This document shows, one piece after another, positions 1 through 8,643 of a DNA stretch of 64,000 nt. The stretch is from Timonella senegalensis JC301. Lineage in GTDB: Bacteria > Actinomycetota > Actinomycetes > Actinomycetales > Cellulomonadaceae. Under the pieces are notes generated by a model. That model was not told the DNA's origin, did no database searches, and worked only from the letters and a program-made list of their open reading frames with translations. The position numbers were made by a program, and so were the translations under genes. Each line of letters begins with the position of its first letter. The first letter of the stretch is position 1. Location: assembly GCF_000312125.1 (NCBI RefSeq), contig NZ_HE978644.1, forward strand, positions 345,873-409,872, given 5' to 3'.

Positions 1-1
1 C

Positions 2-475
2 CAGATCGGCTTTGATCGGCTCTACGAGTACTGCGGTGATGACACGGTCATCCTGTTCCGAATGCACCACTTCATTCACGAGGAAATCCCGATTCCTGGG
101 CAGTACAGGGACAAGTTCCTCAATTTCACGCACTTTGCTGACGGACTGAACCTGCTGCACGTCACTGACATTATGATCACTGACTACTCATCAATCATTT
201 ATGAGTTCTCGATGCTAGACCGCCCAATGCTCTTCTTCTCATATGACCGTGAAGTATACGAGGCTACCCGCGGCTTCCACAGGAACTACATCGAATCGGC
301 CCCAGGCAAGGTCTGCGACACTTTTGATGACCTGATGACCGCACTCGAAACTCACGACTATGAGATTGAACGCGTCGAAAAGTTCCGCAAGGAGAACTTT
401 GACAACATCGACCGTGGGTCAAGTGACAGGTTCATTGACTGGATCCTCCTCAAGCACCTAAAGCCACTCAACTAG
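2..475 (+). CDS. CDP-glycerol:poly(glycerophosphate) glycerophosphotransferase family, C-terminal part
   Basis: The gene enters from the left edge; 157 residues of its C-terminus are present, so no start can be chosen. The reading frame stays open to base 2. The segment has the hallmark of the TagB/TagF superfamily: a GT-B-like C-terminal lobe with ITDYSSIIYEFSMLDRP at about residues 59-75 of the visible part, where the DYSS motif binds the CDP-polyol phosphate. Such enzymes transfer glycerol- or ribitol-phosphate units to a lipid-linked wall polymer at the inner face of the membrane. The neighbours support a surface polymer locus. Whether the substrate is CDP-glycerol or CDP-ribitol cannot be read from this fragment. 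Confidence 0.85.
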   Translation, partial: QIGFDRLYEYCGDDTVILFRMHHFIHEEIPIPGQYRDKFLNFTHFADGLNLLHVTDIMITDYSSIIYEFSMLDRPMLFFSYDREVYEATRGFHRNYIESAPGKVCDTFDDLMTALETHDYEIERVEKFRKENFDNIDRGSSDRFIDWILLKHLKPLN

Positions 476-616
476 TAGTAGATCCAACAGGGCGCTGCCG
501 CCGCAACCACATAGCGAGGATGTCTCGAGATTCTCGTGGTGAGCGGCTGAAAACTTCATGTATTTGAGGCGTGATTGGGTAGCTCAGTACCCATCAGTAC
601 AACTGTCGTAGCGCGC

Positions 617-622
617 TATGAT
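617..622 (+). promoter_or_regulatory. Candidate -10 element before the pyruvyl transferase gene
   Basis: TATGAT sits 62 bases before the GTG start. No good -35 hexamer is visible at 16-18 bases, so this is a weak call. The 208-base gap 476-683 holds no gene I can support. Confidence 0.3.
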
Positions 623-683
623 GTACTGCAAACCAACCGCGGGCCGAGCCGGCGTGTCGATTTCGAATGTGAGACGTGAATAA

Positions 684-2249
684 GTGACCGCTTACAACAT
701 CCTGCTTTTGACCAACCGTGACTCTGACAACGTCGGTGATCAGCTTATTGAAGCCACCGTCATGTCATTGATTTCGGCTGCTATGGCGAATATTGGTGTC
801 CGACCACGTGACTTCAAGATCAACTCCCGGGCCGCGGGGATCATTTCGAAGAAGTACATGAGCACTGGCGACGAGGCTCTGCTGGCAGATGCTCGCGATG
901 CGATCCTTAAAGCTGACCTCATCATCTTTGGTGGCGCACCACTGTTCAACTACTCGTACCAGAACTTTTATCTCCGGACGATCCGCACGTTGGAACTCGC
1001 TCAGGAGTACGGCGTTCCCGTGATCTTCTCGAGCATTGGAGTTGAACCGTATTCCGACTCGAATCCAAAGAGTCAACGCCTCAAGCAGGCGTTGCACCTT
1101 CCAGTTGTCCGCCAGATTACAACGCGCGATGACATCGAAGCGGTCGAGCAGTACCTTGCCGGTACCCGGGTCCCACGATCTCTCGTCTCGGACCCTGCAG
1201 TCTTCACCGAGCAAGTGTTCGACGGTGTCGTGTCTGCTCGTAAAGAGAAGACCAACGGCGGTGGAAAGAAGACGATTGGCCTCGTGGTAACGAGGGCCGG
1301 GATCTTTGCGGACAACGGAATTGATTTTCCTGAGGCAAAGCAGCGTGAGTTCTGGCTCGATGTGATCGCGGAGCTCGAAGCCCGTGGAGATGACTACAGG
1401 TTGTTCACTACCGGTCACTTCACTGACGAAGTCTTCCTAGATTCACTTGTACGCGATCATGGAATCCCTACGAAGAAAGTCAAGTTTGCGGTTAACTCTC
1501 CAGAGGAGATGCTGAAGCAGTTGAATGACTGCGACGGCGTTATTGCATATCGCCTGCATGCAAGCATTGCTGCCTTCTCCTACAAGATTCCGGCTATCGG
1601 ACTTTCTTGGAACTTTAAGGTGCCATACTTCTACGAAACTATGGGTTACGGTCAGCGCGCGCTCCCCGCCGAAAAGTGGAACGCAGCAACAGTGCTCGCT
1701 GCCCTCGACATCGCGATGGAAGAGGGAGTTGTCCACAATGATGAGTTCACCTTCTCTGTGTACGAAACCCTGTTCAATGGAATAAAGAGCGTGTTTGCGC
1801 CGCGGTCCAAGGCAAAGGTCTACACGATTGAGCAGCTCCGCGCGGAGATTCCGCGCTACCAGGGCACTACATATGCTCAATACACCGAAAAGATGCACCG
1901 AAAGTTGCGTCGCACCTACGAGTCGTACCAAAAGATTGCTCGTAAGGCGGCGGCACAGCCAGCACCCGCTGTGAAGAAGGATGCGAGCGCTAGCTCGGTG
2001 AAGCCACAAGCCAGTGAAGGCGCCGTGGCTAACGCTGTTACGGGAGCCCCCAAGGACGCGACTTCTGCATTGGATGTGAGGCTAGCGTCGGTTGAAAAGA
2101 GGCTTGTCGCAGCGGAACTACGAAACGCTTCGCTCGAAAAGCGCCAGGCATCGTTTGAACTGCGCCAAGAAGACACGGACAGGGCCATCAGGAAGTTGAA
2201 GAACATCCTGCCGATCCGGTTGTGGCACAAACTGCGTGGACACAAGTAA
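684..2249 (+). CDS. Polysaccharide pyruvyl transferase family protein with coiled-coil tail
   Basis: 521 residues. The N-terminus (residues 5-25, with NVGDQLIEA) and the body match the polysaccharide pyruvyl transferase (CsaB/WcaK) fold, which moves pyruvate from phosphoenolpyruvate onto a sugar of a surface glycan. A conserved YRLHASIAAFSYKIPAIGLSW segment near residues 290-310 is the usual C-lobe signature. After residue about 430 comes an Ala/Pro-rich linker, then a heptad-like coiled coil and the tail LPIRLWHKLRGHK. A related tail closes the next two genes, so it looks like a shared targeting or docking module. The start is GTG with a weak ribosome site; no earlier start fits. The substrate is unknown. 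Confidence 0.8.
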   Translation: MTAYNILLLTNRDSDNVGDQLIEATVMSLISAAMANIGVRPRDFKINSRAAGIISKKYMSTGDEALLADARDAILKADLIIFGGAPLFNYSYQNFYLRTIRTLELAQEYGVPVIFSSIGVEPYSDSNPKSQRLKQALHLPVVRQITTRDDIEAVEQYLAGTRVPRSLVSDPAVFTEQVFDGVVSARKEKTNGGGKKTIGLVVTRAGIFADNGIDFPEAKQREFWLDVIAELEARGDDYRLFTTGHFTDEVFLDSLVRDHGIPTKKVKFAVNSPEEMLKQLNDCDGVIAYRLHASIAAFSYKIPAIGLSWNFKVPYFYETMGYGQRALPAEKWNAATVLAALDIAMEEGVVHNDEFTFSVYETLFNGIKSVFAPRSKAKVYTIEQLRAEIPRYQGTTYAQYTEKMHRKLRRTYESYQKIARKAAAQPAPAVKKDASASSVKPQASEGAVANAVTGAPKDATSALDVRLASVEKRLVAAELRNASLEKRQASFELRQEDTDRAIRKLKNILPIRLWHKLRGHK

Positions 2250-2297
2250 GTCGTCACCAGCACACTGTAACTAGTACCTCGCAGGAGATAGGTCTAC

Positions 2298-3149
2298 TTG
2301 GAGACAATAAGCACCCTTCAGGAATATTCAGATGAGCGTGGCAACACGATTGAAGTTCATGGAGAAATATCGGACTTTCCCGTAAAAATTCAATTTCGAG
2401 GATCCAACAATCGTTTGATTGTTCAAGATACTTCGATGCTTCGTCGTCTGCACGTTTTCTTCCTCGGAGACAACAGCGTGGCAACGGTCGGAAAATTCAC
2501 TCGCAATACCAACGCGAGTTGGACATTCACGTTGGGATACGATTCGGAAATTCGAATTGGAACGAACGTGAGCACCGCGAGCACATGTTCTGTGTTCGCT
2601 GCTGAGGGCGCGCAGGTGCGAATCGGAAATGACTGTATGATTGCTGCGGATTGTCGGATTCGAGCCGACGATGCGCACCCCATCTACGATATTGAGTCCG
2701 GTGCGAGGCTCAACCCCTCCCAGAACATTGTCCTGCGTGAACACGTGTGGCTCGCATATGGCGTCATGGTCATGCCCGGCGTAACGATTGGCCAAGGGAC
2801 CGTAGTGGGGACATTGTCTGTTGTTACGAAGAGCCTGCCAAACAACGTTGTCGCAGTTGGGACCCCTGCTCGGGTAGTCCGACAGAACGTTGCGTGGGAG
2901 AGGACCGACATCAAGAAGACCAGGATTGAGCTCGACGAAGACGGCTTACCGCCTCGTCGGGAGAAGTACTGGAATCCGACCGTGGACAAGAATGGCCGTG
3001 CCGCCAAGTACGCTCGTAGCTCCAACTCGGCGCTAGACCGCCGAGTTGGCGAGCTTGAGCAAGATCTCGACCGTGCGTTGCGTGCGTTGGGGAAGTTGGA
3101 ATCGCTGTGGCCGATTCGAGCGTGGGTTCGCTTGCGCAAGCGTTCCTGA
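2298..3149 (+). CDS. Left-handed beta-helix (hexapeptide) O-acyltransferase with C-terminal tail
   Basis: 283 residues, TTG start 10 bases after AGGAG. Residues about 90-200 carry hexapeptide repeats (VRIGNDCMIAADC, VMVMPGVTIGQGTVVG) and a DDAHPIYD loop that supplies the catalytic His of the CatB/WbbJ-type xenobiotic and sugar acetyltransferases. The likely role is acetylation of a sugar or polyol in the surface polymer. The N-terminal 90 residues are also beta-rich. The last 45 residues form a short coiled coil ending LWPIRAWVRLRKRS, close to the tails of the genes on both sides. Acetyl-CoA is the likely donor by family; the acceptor is unknown. Confidence 0.82.
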   Translation: METISTLQEYSDERGNTIEVHGEISDFPVKIQFRGSNNRLIVQDTSMLRRLHVFFLGDNSVATVGKFTRNTNASWTFTLGYDSEIRIGTNVSTASTCSVFAAEGAQVRIGNDCMIAADCRIRADDAHPIYDIESGARLNPSQNIVLREHVWLAYGVMVMPGVTIGQGTVVGTLSVVTKSLPNNVVAVGTPARVVRQNVAWERTDIKKTRIELDEDGLPPRREKYWNPTVDKNGRAAKYARSSNSALDRRVGELEQDLDRALRALGKLESLWPIRAWVRLRKRS

Positions 3150-3324
3150 TTCGCCGCCAGTTCGCGTTCACTTTCGTATGCTGTACCGAAGCGGTTTCAA
3201 TGTAGTGTCAATGGGCACTAGTTGAGTGGCGTCGTTGAAATGATGTTGCTGGAGCTTGCTTGGTTACAGAGTAGTATCGCTGTCGAACAGATACCTCCCA
3301 GCTTCATCACCGATAGGCGCACGC

Positions 3325-4575
3325 ATGGTTTCGATAACCCATATCAGCATCAACAAGGATGTCGATGAGACCGTCGTCTCTGCTCTAATCAAGTTGCCGG
3401 GGTTCGAGGACCGCGCGTGGTTTCGAATTCCAGCAGGTCAGTTCCCGGATCACGAGGCAGCAGCCGACGCATTCTTCGTGCTTGGTTTGGTACTGGCTAT
3501 GGGGACCGACGGCCGTCTCAGCATGGACGTCCGGGTCTCCAAACGCTTGATCTACAACGCGGACGCAATTCAGAGCATTATCGTAGGTTGGTACCCCAAA
3601 CGGGTACGCAGAATCGATCACGTTGACGTCGCGGCACGGGACGTAGACAAACCCCTCATCCAAGGTAAGAAGATCTCGTGCTTCACGGGTGGAGTCGATT
3701 CCTTCGATACTTTGGTCCGCAACAGACACGACATTGATGCACTTCTCTACGTGCATGGATACGATGTGCCTTTGCACCGAACTGAGATTCGTGAAGCGAC
3801 CTCGAAGCACCTGAAAGAGGTTGCCCAAGAAACGGGGATCGAGCTCCTTGAAGTATCTACGAATATTCGCGTTTTCCTCAACAGGGCCGCGACGTGGTCT
3901 GTCATTGCCCACGGGCCGGCGCTGGCTGCAGTAGGCCATTTGCTTTCAACTCGATTTGGAACGCTTGTCATTCCAGCGTCGCACACATTCGCTGATAAGT
4001 ACGCGTGGGGCTCGCACCCCTTGCTTGACCATTTGTGGTCGAGTTATCGCTTGTCGGTCGTTCACGATGGAGCTGGATCAACACGTGTGCAAAAGACCCG
4101 CAGACTGGCGCAGGAGCCAACTGCTCGTGATCACCTGCGTGTTTGTTGGCAAAACACAGGAAAATACAACTGTGGAAGGTGCTCCAAGTGCGTGCGCACC
4201 ATGATTGCGTTGGAACTCGCTGGTGTGCTTGCTGATTTCAAGACGTTTGATTCGCACATCAATCTTGACGATGTCCGCGAGCTCAAACTAACCAACATGA
4301 GCGGTCGCTCGTTTGTGAAGGAGAACCTTGACTTTGCGACGGAGCAAGGGCACCTGGAGATCAAAGAAGTTCTTCAGGCGGTCATCGATGAGTTCGATCA
4401 AAGCCGAGGTGCGGTTGCGCCACAGAATGTGGCCAACGGAGGGGCATCGGTCGCAACTGAGCAGTCTCAACTACGAGCGGTCGAAAAGCGCATCGCCGGA
4501 CTCGAACGCAAGGTAGACAAACTAGAGCGCCTATGGCCAGTTCGAGCGTGGCGAAAACTCAGAGGGCGCAGTTAG
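3325..4575 (+). CDS. QueC-like PP-loop ATPase in a surface-polymer locus
   Basis: 416 residues from ATG 3325; an in-frame TTG at 3256 would add 23 residues with no clear family content. The PP-loop FTGGVDSF is at residues 120-127. A cluster C274-x8-C283-x2-C286-x2-C289 matches the zinc site of QueC, which makes 7-cyano-7-deazaguanine by ATP-dependent amidation and dehydration of a carboxylate. No QueD, QueE or QueF gene is nearby, and the protein has an extra N-terminal domain of about 110 residues and a coiled coil ending LWPVRAWRKLRGRS. I infer an ATP-dependent amide- or nitrile-forming step on a polymer precursor or protein. The true substrate is unknown. Confidence 0.65.
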   Translation: MVSITHISINKDVDETVVSALIKLPGFEDRAWFRIPAGQFPDHEAAADAFFVLGLVLAMGTDGRLSMDVRVSKRLIYNADAIQSIIVGWYPKRVRRIDHVDVAARDVDKPLIQGKKISCFTGGVDSFDTLVRNRHDIDALLYVHGYDVPLHRTEIREATSKHLKEVAQETGIELLEVSTNIRVFLNRAATWSVIAHGPALAAVGHLLSTRFGTLVIPASHTFADKYAWGSHPLLDHLWSSYRLSVVHDGAGSTRVQKTRRLAQEPTARDHLRVCWQNTGKYNCGRCSKCVRTMIALELAGVLADFKTFDSHINLDDVRELKLTNMSGRSFVKENLDFATEQGHLEIKEVLQAVIDEFDQSRGAVAPQNVANGGASVATEQSQLRAVEKRIAGLERKVDKLERLWPVRAWRKLRGRS

Positions 4576-4716
4576 GCCTACTCCGAGTGCTGGGCACCTA
4601 GAGAAGCCACGTCGCACGTCATGGGCAGCCTGCGCGCGTGGAGGGCTGTATGCCCAAGCCTAATGTGTCACCACATGGGTAGATCTGGTGGGAGATTACT
4701 TCCATTGCATGGACTT

Positions 4717-4746
4717 TTGTTGAATTTCAGGGAAGAAACCTAACGT
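4717..4746 (+). promoter_or_regulatory. Candidate sigma-70 promoter for the nucleotidyltransferase gene
   Basis: TTGTTG (4717-4722) and TAACGT (4741-4746) are 18 bases apart in the 235-base gap after the QueC-like gene. The start codon is 64 bases on. Match to consensus is moderate. Confidence 0.35.
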
Positions 4747-4810
4747 ACACTTGGGGTTGGTTTCTTGTTCACTTCAACCTGATATGTCCGCCTCAAATCG
4801 AAGGAAAGTC

Positions 4811-5503
4811 ATGCAAGTTGTTATTCTCGCTGCTGGTCTTGGTACTCGACTTGGCAACCCCTTCCCAAAGGCACTGACGCCTTTAGTTGATGGTCGCACG
4901 ATCATGGGGCAGCAACTCGAGAACATTCACTCGCGTCACAAAGATGCCCAAGTCTACATCGTGGTCGGGTTCAAGCTCGACATGATCCTTGAGGCGTTCC
5001 CGCACAATCTCTTTGTGTACAACGAGATGTTTGACTCGACGAACACGTCGAAGTCGCTGTTGAGGGCGCTTCGTTCGTCAGGTCCTGGAGGCGTGCTCTG
5101 GCTCAACGGTGACGTTGTGTTTGACCCACGTGTGCTCGACCGTGTCCAGGAATTCATCGAAAGTGACCAGTCGTTCGTCTGCGTGAACACAGCTTCAGTT
5201 GGTGACGAAGAGGTCAAGTACACGACGAACGAGGCCGGGCACATCAACGCTCTTTCCAAGCAGGTCACCGGAGCTTTTGGCGAAGCGGTGGGCATCAACT
5301 TTGTTGCGGGTAAGGACAAGGAAGCGCTCATCACTCGCCTCGCAGAGGTGGAGGATCAAGACTACTTTGAGCGTGGTATCGAAGTGTCAATCGAGAAGGA
5401 CGGGCTAGTCGTCGTTCCCGTCGATATTTCAGATCTCTATGCGGTTGAAGTGGATTTCGCAGAGGACTTGGCTGCCGCCAACAGCAAACTCTTTGTCGGA
5501 TAG
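4811..5503 (+). CDS. Sugar/choline-phosphate nucleotidyltransferase (LicC-like)
   Basis: 230 residues. The protein starts directly at the nucleotide-binding signature VILAAGLGTRLG, with AAGGAAAG just before ATG 4811; an in-frame GTG-type start 60 bases earlier adds residues unlike the family. The order G-x-G-T-R-L, PKALTPL, and a later NGDVVFDP with its metal-binding Asp identifies the NTP_transferase family. The NEMFDSTNTSKSL segment resembles LicC, the CTP:phosphocholine cytidylyltransferase, rather than glucose-1-phosphate enzymes. It probably activates a small phospho-alcohol or sugar phosphate for polymer decoration or synthesis. The substrate is an inference. Confidence 0.75.
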   Translation: MQVVILAAGLGTRLGNPFPKALTPLVDGRTIMGQQLENIHSRHKDAQVYIVVGFKLDMILEAFPHNLFVYNEMFDSTNTSKSLLRALRSSGPGGVLWLNGDVVFDPRVLDRVQEFIESDQSFVCVNTASVGDEEVKYTTNEAGHINALSKQVTGAFGEAVGINFVAGKDKEALITRLAEVEDQDYFERGIEVSIEKDGLVVVPVDISDLYAVEVDFAEDLAAANSKLFVG

Positions 5504-5571
5504 TACTTTGGGCTAGAGCCTCCTTTGGAGAACGCGAAGCTCTGCCCCTCAAGTCGTAAGGATGCGTGAGA

Positions 5572-7497
5572 ATGATTCAGTCCGAGAACTTGTTGGACGA
5601 CCTGCTCTTGTCAGAGGGGCTCTCGACCTCTGAAGAGATTGAGGACTTCTGGCGAAAATCAGTCGGCGATAACCTTGCAGTCACGCGACTCTTTGACCGG
5701 TACTCTCAAAACGTTCCGGTTAATCCGCGGGTAATCTTCTACGAAGCTATGGCGGGTTCTCGAATGGGAGATAACCCGTACGCGATCTTTGAGTATCTTC
5801 GTAGTCACCCGGAGTACGGCGAGTTCGTACACGTCTGGTCCTTTGACAAGCACAGCACCATTCCGGAGAAGTACCGTGGGCTAAAGGACGTCGCATTCGC
5901 TGCCAAGGGAAGCGCGGCCTTTTCCTATTTTCTTGCGACCGCTGGTTACGTTGTGTGCAACGCCAACCTTCCGGGGTTTTACGCACCGCGCCCTGAGCAG
6001 AAGTACTTGAACACCTGGCACGGGATTCCGTACAAGAAGCTTGGGCGCGACTCGCCCAAGGCTAGATGGGGAGCTCCACGTAGCACCGCGAGCTTCTTGA
6101 AAGCAACGCACGTCATTACGACCTGCGAGTTCATGACTCAATCTGTCATTTCCGCGTACTCAATGGCTGGAACCTCGAACGCCATCATCGCTGAAACCGG
6201 CTACCCGCGAGTAGACATCACTGTGAACAAGGATGCCGACCGGATGCAGGAAATCCGGGAAACGGTGGGGCTTGCGGTGGCTGGTGCGGAAGCAGCCAAG
6301 CCAGTGGTGCTTTACGCCCCTACGTGGCGGGCAGAGGAAGGTGAAGATGTCGTCGACACAGATCAACTCGTCTCAGACTTGCGCGCGCTAGCTGCGCTCG
6401 ACATCGTGGTTCTGTATCGAGGCCACCACCGGATGGACCGTATCATTCAGGACCAGACGGTTGGCGATGAACTGAGTGGGGTACTTATCCCGTCACATGA
6501 CATCAGTTCTAACGAACTGTTGACAGTCGTCGACGTGCTCATCACAGACTACTCGAGTATCTTCTTTGACTTCTTGCCAACGGGCCGTCCGATCGTTCAG
6601 TATCTTTACGACTTCGATGAGTATGCAAGGACTAGGGGGCTGAACCTCACGATTGACGAGTTGCCCGGCTCGGTCGCCTTCACACGAGAAGACTTTGTTT
6701 CGGCTGTTGAAGAGGCTGCATCCCTCGTGCGTAACGCGGGTCCTGACTCTGACTGGAGCTCGAACCCACTGCAGGGGAGCAAGTACGCGATTGCTCAGCA
6801 GCGGTTCTGCTCGCATGAAGACGGCCATGCCTCGAAGAGGGCAGCGGACTTTCTGTTTGGGCGGACAGCACAGGAAGTTCCTGTGCGGGTCACTCGTGAT
6901 GCGCGCCCGACAATTGTCTTTTGGGGTGGATGCCCCGGTGAAGAGACCCCCGCAGACGAGTTCTTCCACGAAGTGATCGCGTCGGGGAAGCATAAAGCTA
7001 CCCAGACCACAATGCTGAGTGACCGCAGTGCCCACATGCCACGGGGCGCTGTAAAAGCAATCAAGGCGTTGCGTGGCGGGGTATCGACCATCGCGTACAC
7101 GCCGGTTTCTCCTGCACTCCAGCCATCGGAGACCGAAGCCTACGCACAGTTTGTTGCGTGTGAGGACTTGGCTCCGGAACAAGTGATCGCGATGGTCCGA
7201 GCGGATGCAGATCTGCACCGGATCTTTGAGCGCGAGTACCGACGCAGGCTTGGCAGGAACTACTTCGATACAGTCGTTCTGGATAGTGGCCTCTCGAACT
7301 ACGAGGTCGCTCTCGCATCGATGGCGGGGAAGTGTATCCCGCTGTCTGAGTTCACCAGGGCTAGGATTGCTCGTGAACCCAGATTCCGTCGATCCGCTGC
7401 GTTCAAGTGGGGTGCACCGCGAGTTCGACGCATTGCACGAAAACTTGCCCGTGCGCTGCCCGCGGGCATGCAGGACGTGCTCCGCGGCAGGAGATAG
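5572..7497 (+). CDS. CDP-polyol phosphate transferase (TagB/TagF family), full length
   Basis: 641 residues from ATG 5572, which lies 9 bases after AAGGA; GTG 5566 is possible but too close to that site. The catalytic region starts near residue 55. It has the family motifs NTWHGIPYKKLGRD (with the HG pair), VLYAPTWR and ITDYSSIFFDFLPTGRPIV. About 200 residues follow the transferase domain. They include a Rossmann-like stretch with no clear family, then a basic tail. It likely polymerises or primes a poly(polyol phosphate) chain on undecaprenyl-linked glycan at the membrane. The divergent-facing operon makes CDP-ribitol, so ribitol phosphate is the favoured unit, but this is inference. Confidence 0.88.
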   Translation: MIQSENLLDDLLLSEGLSTSEEIEDFWRKSVGDNLAVTRLFDRYSQNVPVNPRVIFYEAMAGSRMGDNPYAIFEYLRSHPEYGEFVHVWSFDKHSTIPEKYRGLKDVAFAAKGSAAFSYFLATAGYVVCNANLPGFYAPRPEQKYLNTWHGIPYKKLGRDSPKARWGAPRSTASFLKATHVITTCEFMTQSVISAYSMAGTSNAIIAETGYPRVDITVNKDADRMQEIRETVGLAVAGAEAAKPVVLYAPTWRAEEGEDVVDTDQLVSDLRALAALDIVVLYRGHHRMDRIIQDQTVGDELSGVLIPSHDISSNELLTVVDVLITDYSSIFFDFLPTGRPIVQYLYDFDEYARTRGLNLTIDELPGSVAFTREDFVSAVEEAASLVRNAGPDSDWSSNPLQGSKYAIAQQRFCSHEDGHASKRAADFLFGRTAQEVPVRVTRDARPTIVFWGGCPGEETPADEFFHEVIASGKHKATQTTMLSDRSAHMPRGAVKAIKALRGGVSTIAYTPVSPALQPSETEAYAQFVACEDLAPEQVIAMVRADADLHRIFEREYRRRLGRNYFDTVVLDSGLSNYEVALASMAGKCIPLSEFTRARIAREPRFRRSAAFKWGAPRVRRIARKLARALPAGMQDVLRGRR

Positions 7498-7503
7498 CCG
7501 GAG

Positions 7504-7572
7504 AGCTCAATGCAGACGAGGGGTGGCTCCCAGTTCAATGAACTGGGAGCCACCCCTCGTCTGCATTGAGTT
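7504..7572. terminator. Very long bidirectional hairpin between convergent operons
   Basis: A perfect 30-base inverted repeat (7508-7537 with 7539-7568) is separated by a single base and extends by further pairs to about 7504/7572. It lies between the stop codons of the forward TagF gene and the reverse epimerase gene. It should end transcription from both sides. The apex GTTCAATGAAC recurs in the hairpin after secA. Confidence 0.85.
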
Positions 7573-7578
7573 GACTAA

Positions 7579-8643
7579 CTAGCCGTTGTACAGGGCGATG
7601 GTTTCACGCATGCCGTCTAGGACCGAGTATTTGGCTTCCCAGCCGAGCTCGCGTAGACGAGTGCATTCAGGAACTAAGCCGCCCCGGTTCGAGCTCCACA
7701 TAGCTTGACCATCAGGAATATCGAAAACGAGGTTTCCTGGCTCTTGACCTGCAGCCTCGAGCGTAAACTCTGCCAGTTGGCGGATGGAAATCATGTTTTG
7801 CTCAGCGGCAATGTTGTAGGTTCCGAGAACTTCAGTGTTTGGACGAGCCATGATCGTTAGCAGTGCGCTGGCAACATCGAGGCTATAGGTGTAGGTACGA
7901 CGCATGGACCCGTCAGACTGCAGCACAATCTCTTGACCCGCGGCGGCCTTGCGAATGAACTGGTTTTGCACACGATCATCGGTAGCTGCGAACCCTGGGC
8001 CAAATGTGTGAGAGATTCGAGCGATGCTGGCTCGTCCACCATTCATACCTGTGTGGATCGCGCAGAGGTTTTCTGCCAGTCGCTTGGTTTCCGGGTAGAT
8101 GGACCGCGGATTGAGGTTGTCGATCTTGCCTTGCATCTCCTCAGTTACGTGCAGGTCGGTTCCCTCGTCCTCGAGCGGGATATTCCCGTAGATCTCAAGG
8201 GTAGAGGCCATAACGAAGTGAGCATTCGCTGCTGAAGCAACCTCGAGAAGCTTGTTTGTTTGATTGACGTTTGCCTCTAGGACATCCATTATGTGGAGGT
8301 TGAAGTCATGTGGAGTCGCTGGGCTGGCCATATGTACGATGTGCGAGAACGATGTGCCTTGAACGACCAGTGGCTCGACATCATCAAAACTGATGAAGTG
8401 AATGGCTTTGGTTCTCAGGTCTTTGAAGGTCGCCTGCGCGCGTTCCTTGTTGCGCACAACCAAGTAGATTGCGCCTCCGCTGGCGGAGGTCAGCGCGTCA
8501 AGCGCCCACACGAAAGCCTGACCAACCAGACCCGTCCCCCCTGTGACGAGTACCGAGGTGCCCGAATCGAACTGCTCCCGGAGGGAGTCGGGGAGCGAAT
8601 CTACGTGAGCTTGTGCGTAGTCGCGGAAGTTACTCAATTTCAT
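7579..8643 (-). CDS. NAD-dependent epimerase/dehydratase (extended SDR)
   Basis: 354 residues from ATG 8643; it overlaps the 3' end of the upstream cytidylyltransferase gene by 14 bases, which suggests coupled translation. The glycine motif GGTGLVG near residue 34 binds NAD(P), MASTLEIYG holds the active-site Ser/Thr region, and YPETK gives the catalytic Tyr-x3-Lys. The family includes UDP-glucose 4-epimerase, UDP-glucuronate decarboxylase and dTDP-glucose dehydratase. It is the last gene of the bcs1-like operon and probably makes a nucleotide sugar for the wall polymer. The exact sugar is not evident. Confidence 0.83.
   Translation of the reverse strand: MKLSNFRDYAQAHVDSLPDSLREQFDSGTSVLVTGGTGLVGQAFVWALDALTSASGGAIYLVVRNKERAQATFKDLRTKAIHFISFDDVEPLVVQGTSFSHIVHMASPATPHDFNLHIMDVLEANVNQTNKLLEVASAANAHFVMASTLEIYGNIPLEDEGTDLHVTEEMQGKIDNLNPRSIYPETKRLAENLCAIHTGMNGGRASIARISHTFGPGFAATDDRVQNQFIRKAAAGQEIVLQSDGSMRRTYTYSLDVASALLTIMARPNTEVLGTYNIAAEQNMISIRQLAEFTLEAAGQEPGNLVFDIPDGQAMWSSNRGGLVPECTRLRELGWEAKYSVLDGMRETIALYNG

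Noticed and set aside
3256-3324. Upstream TTG start of the QueC-like gene
   Set aside because: The extra 23 residues have no conserved content; ATG 3325 gives a more natural N-terminus.
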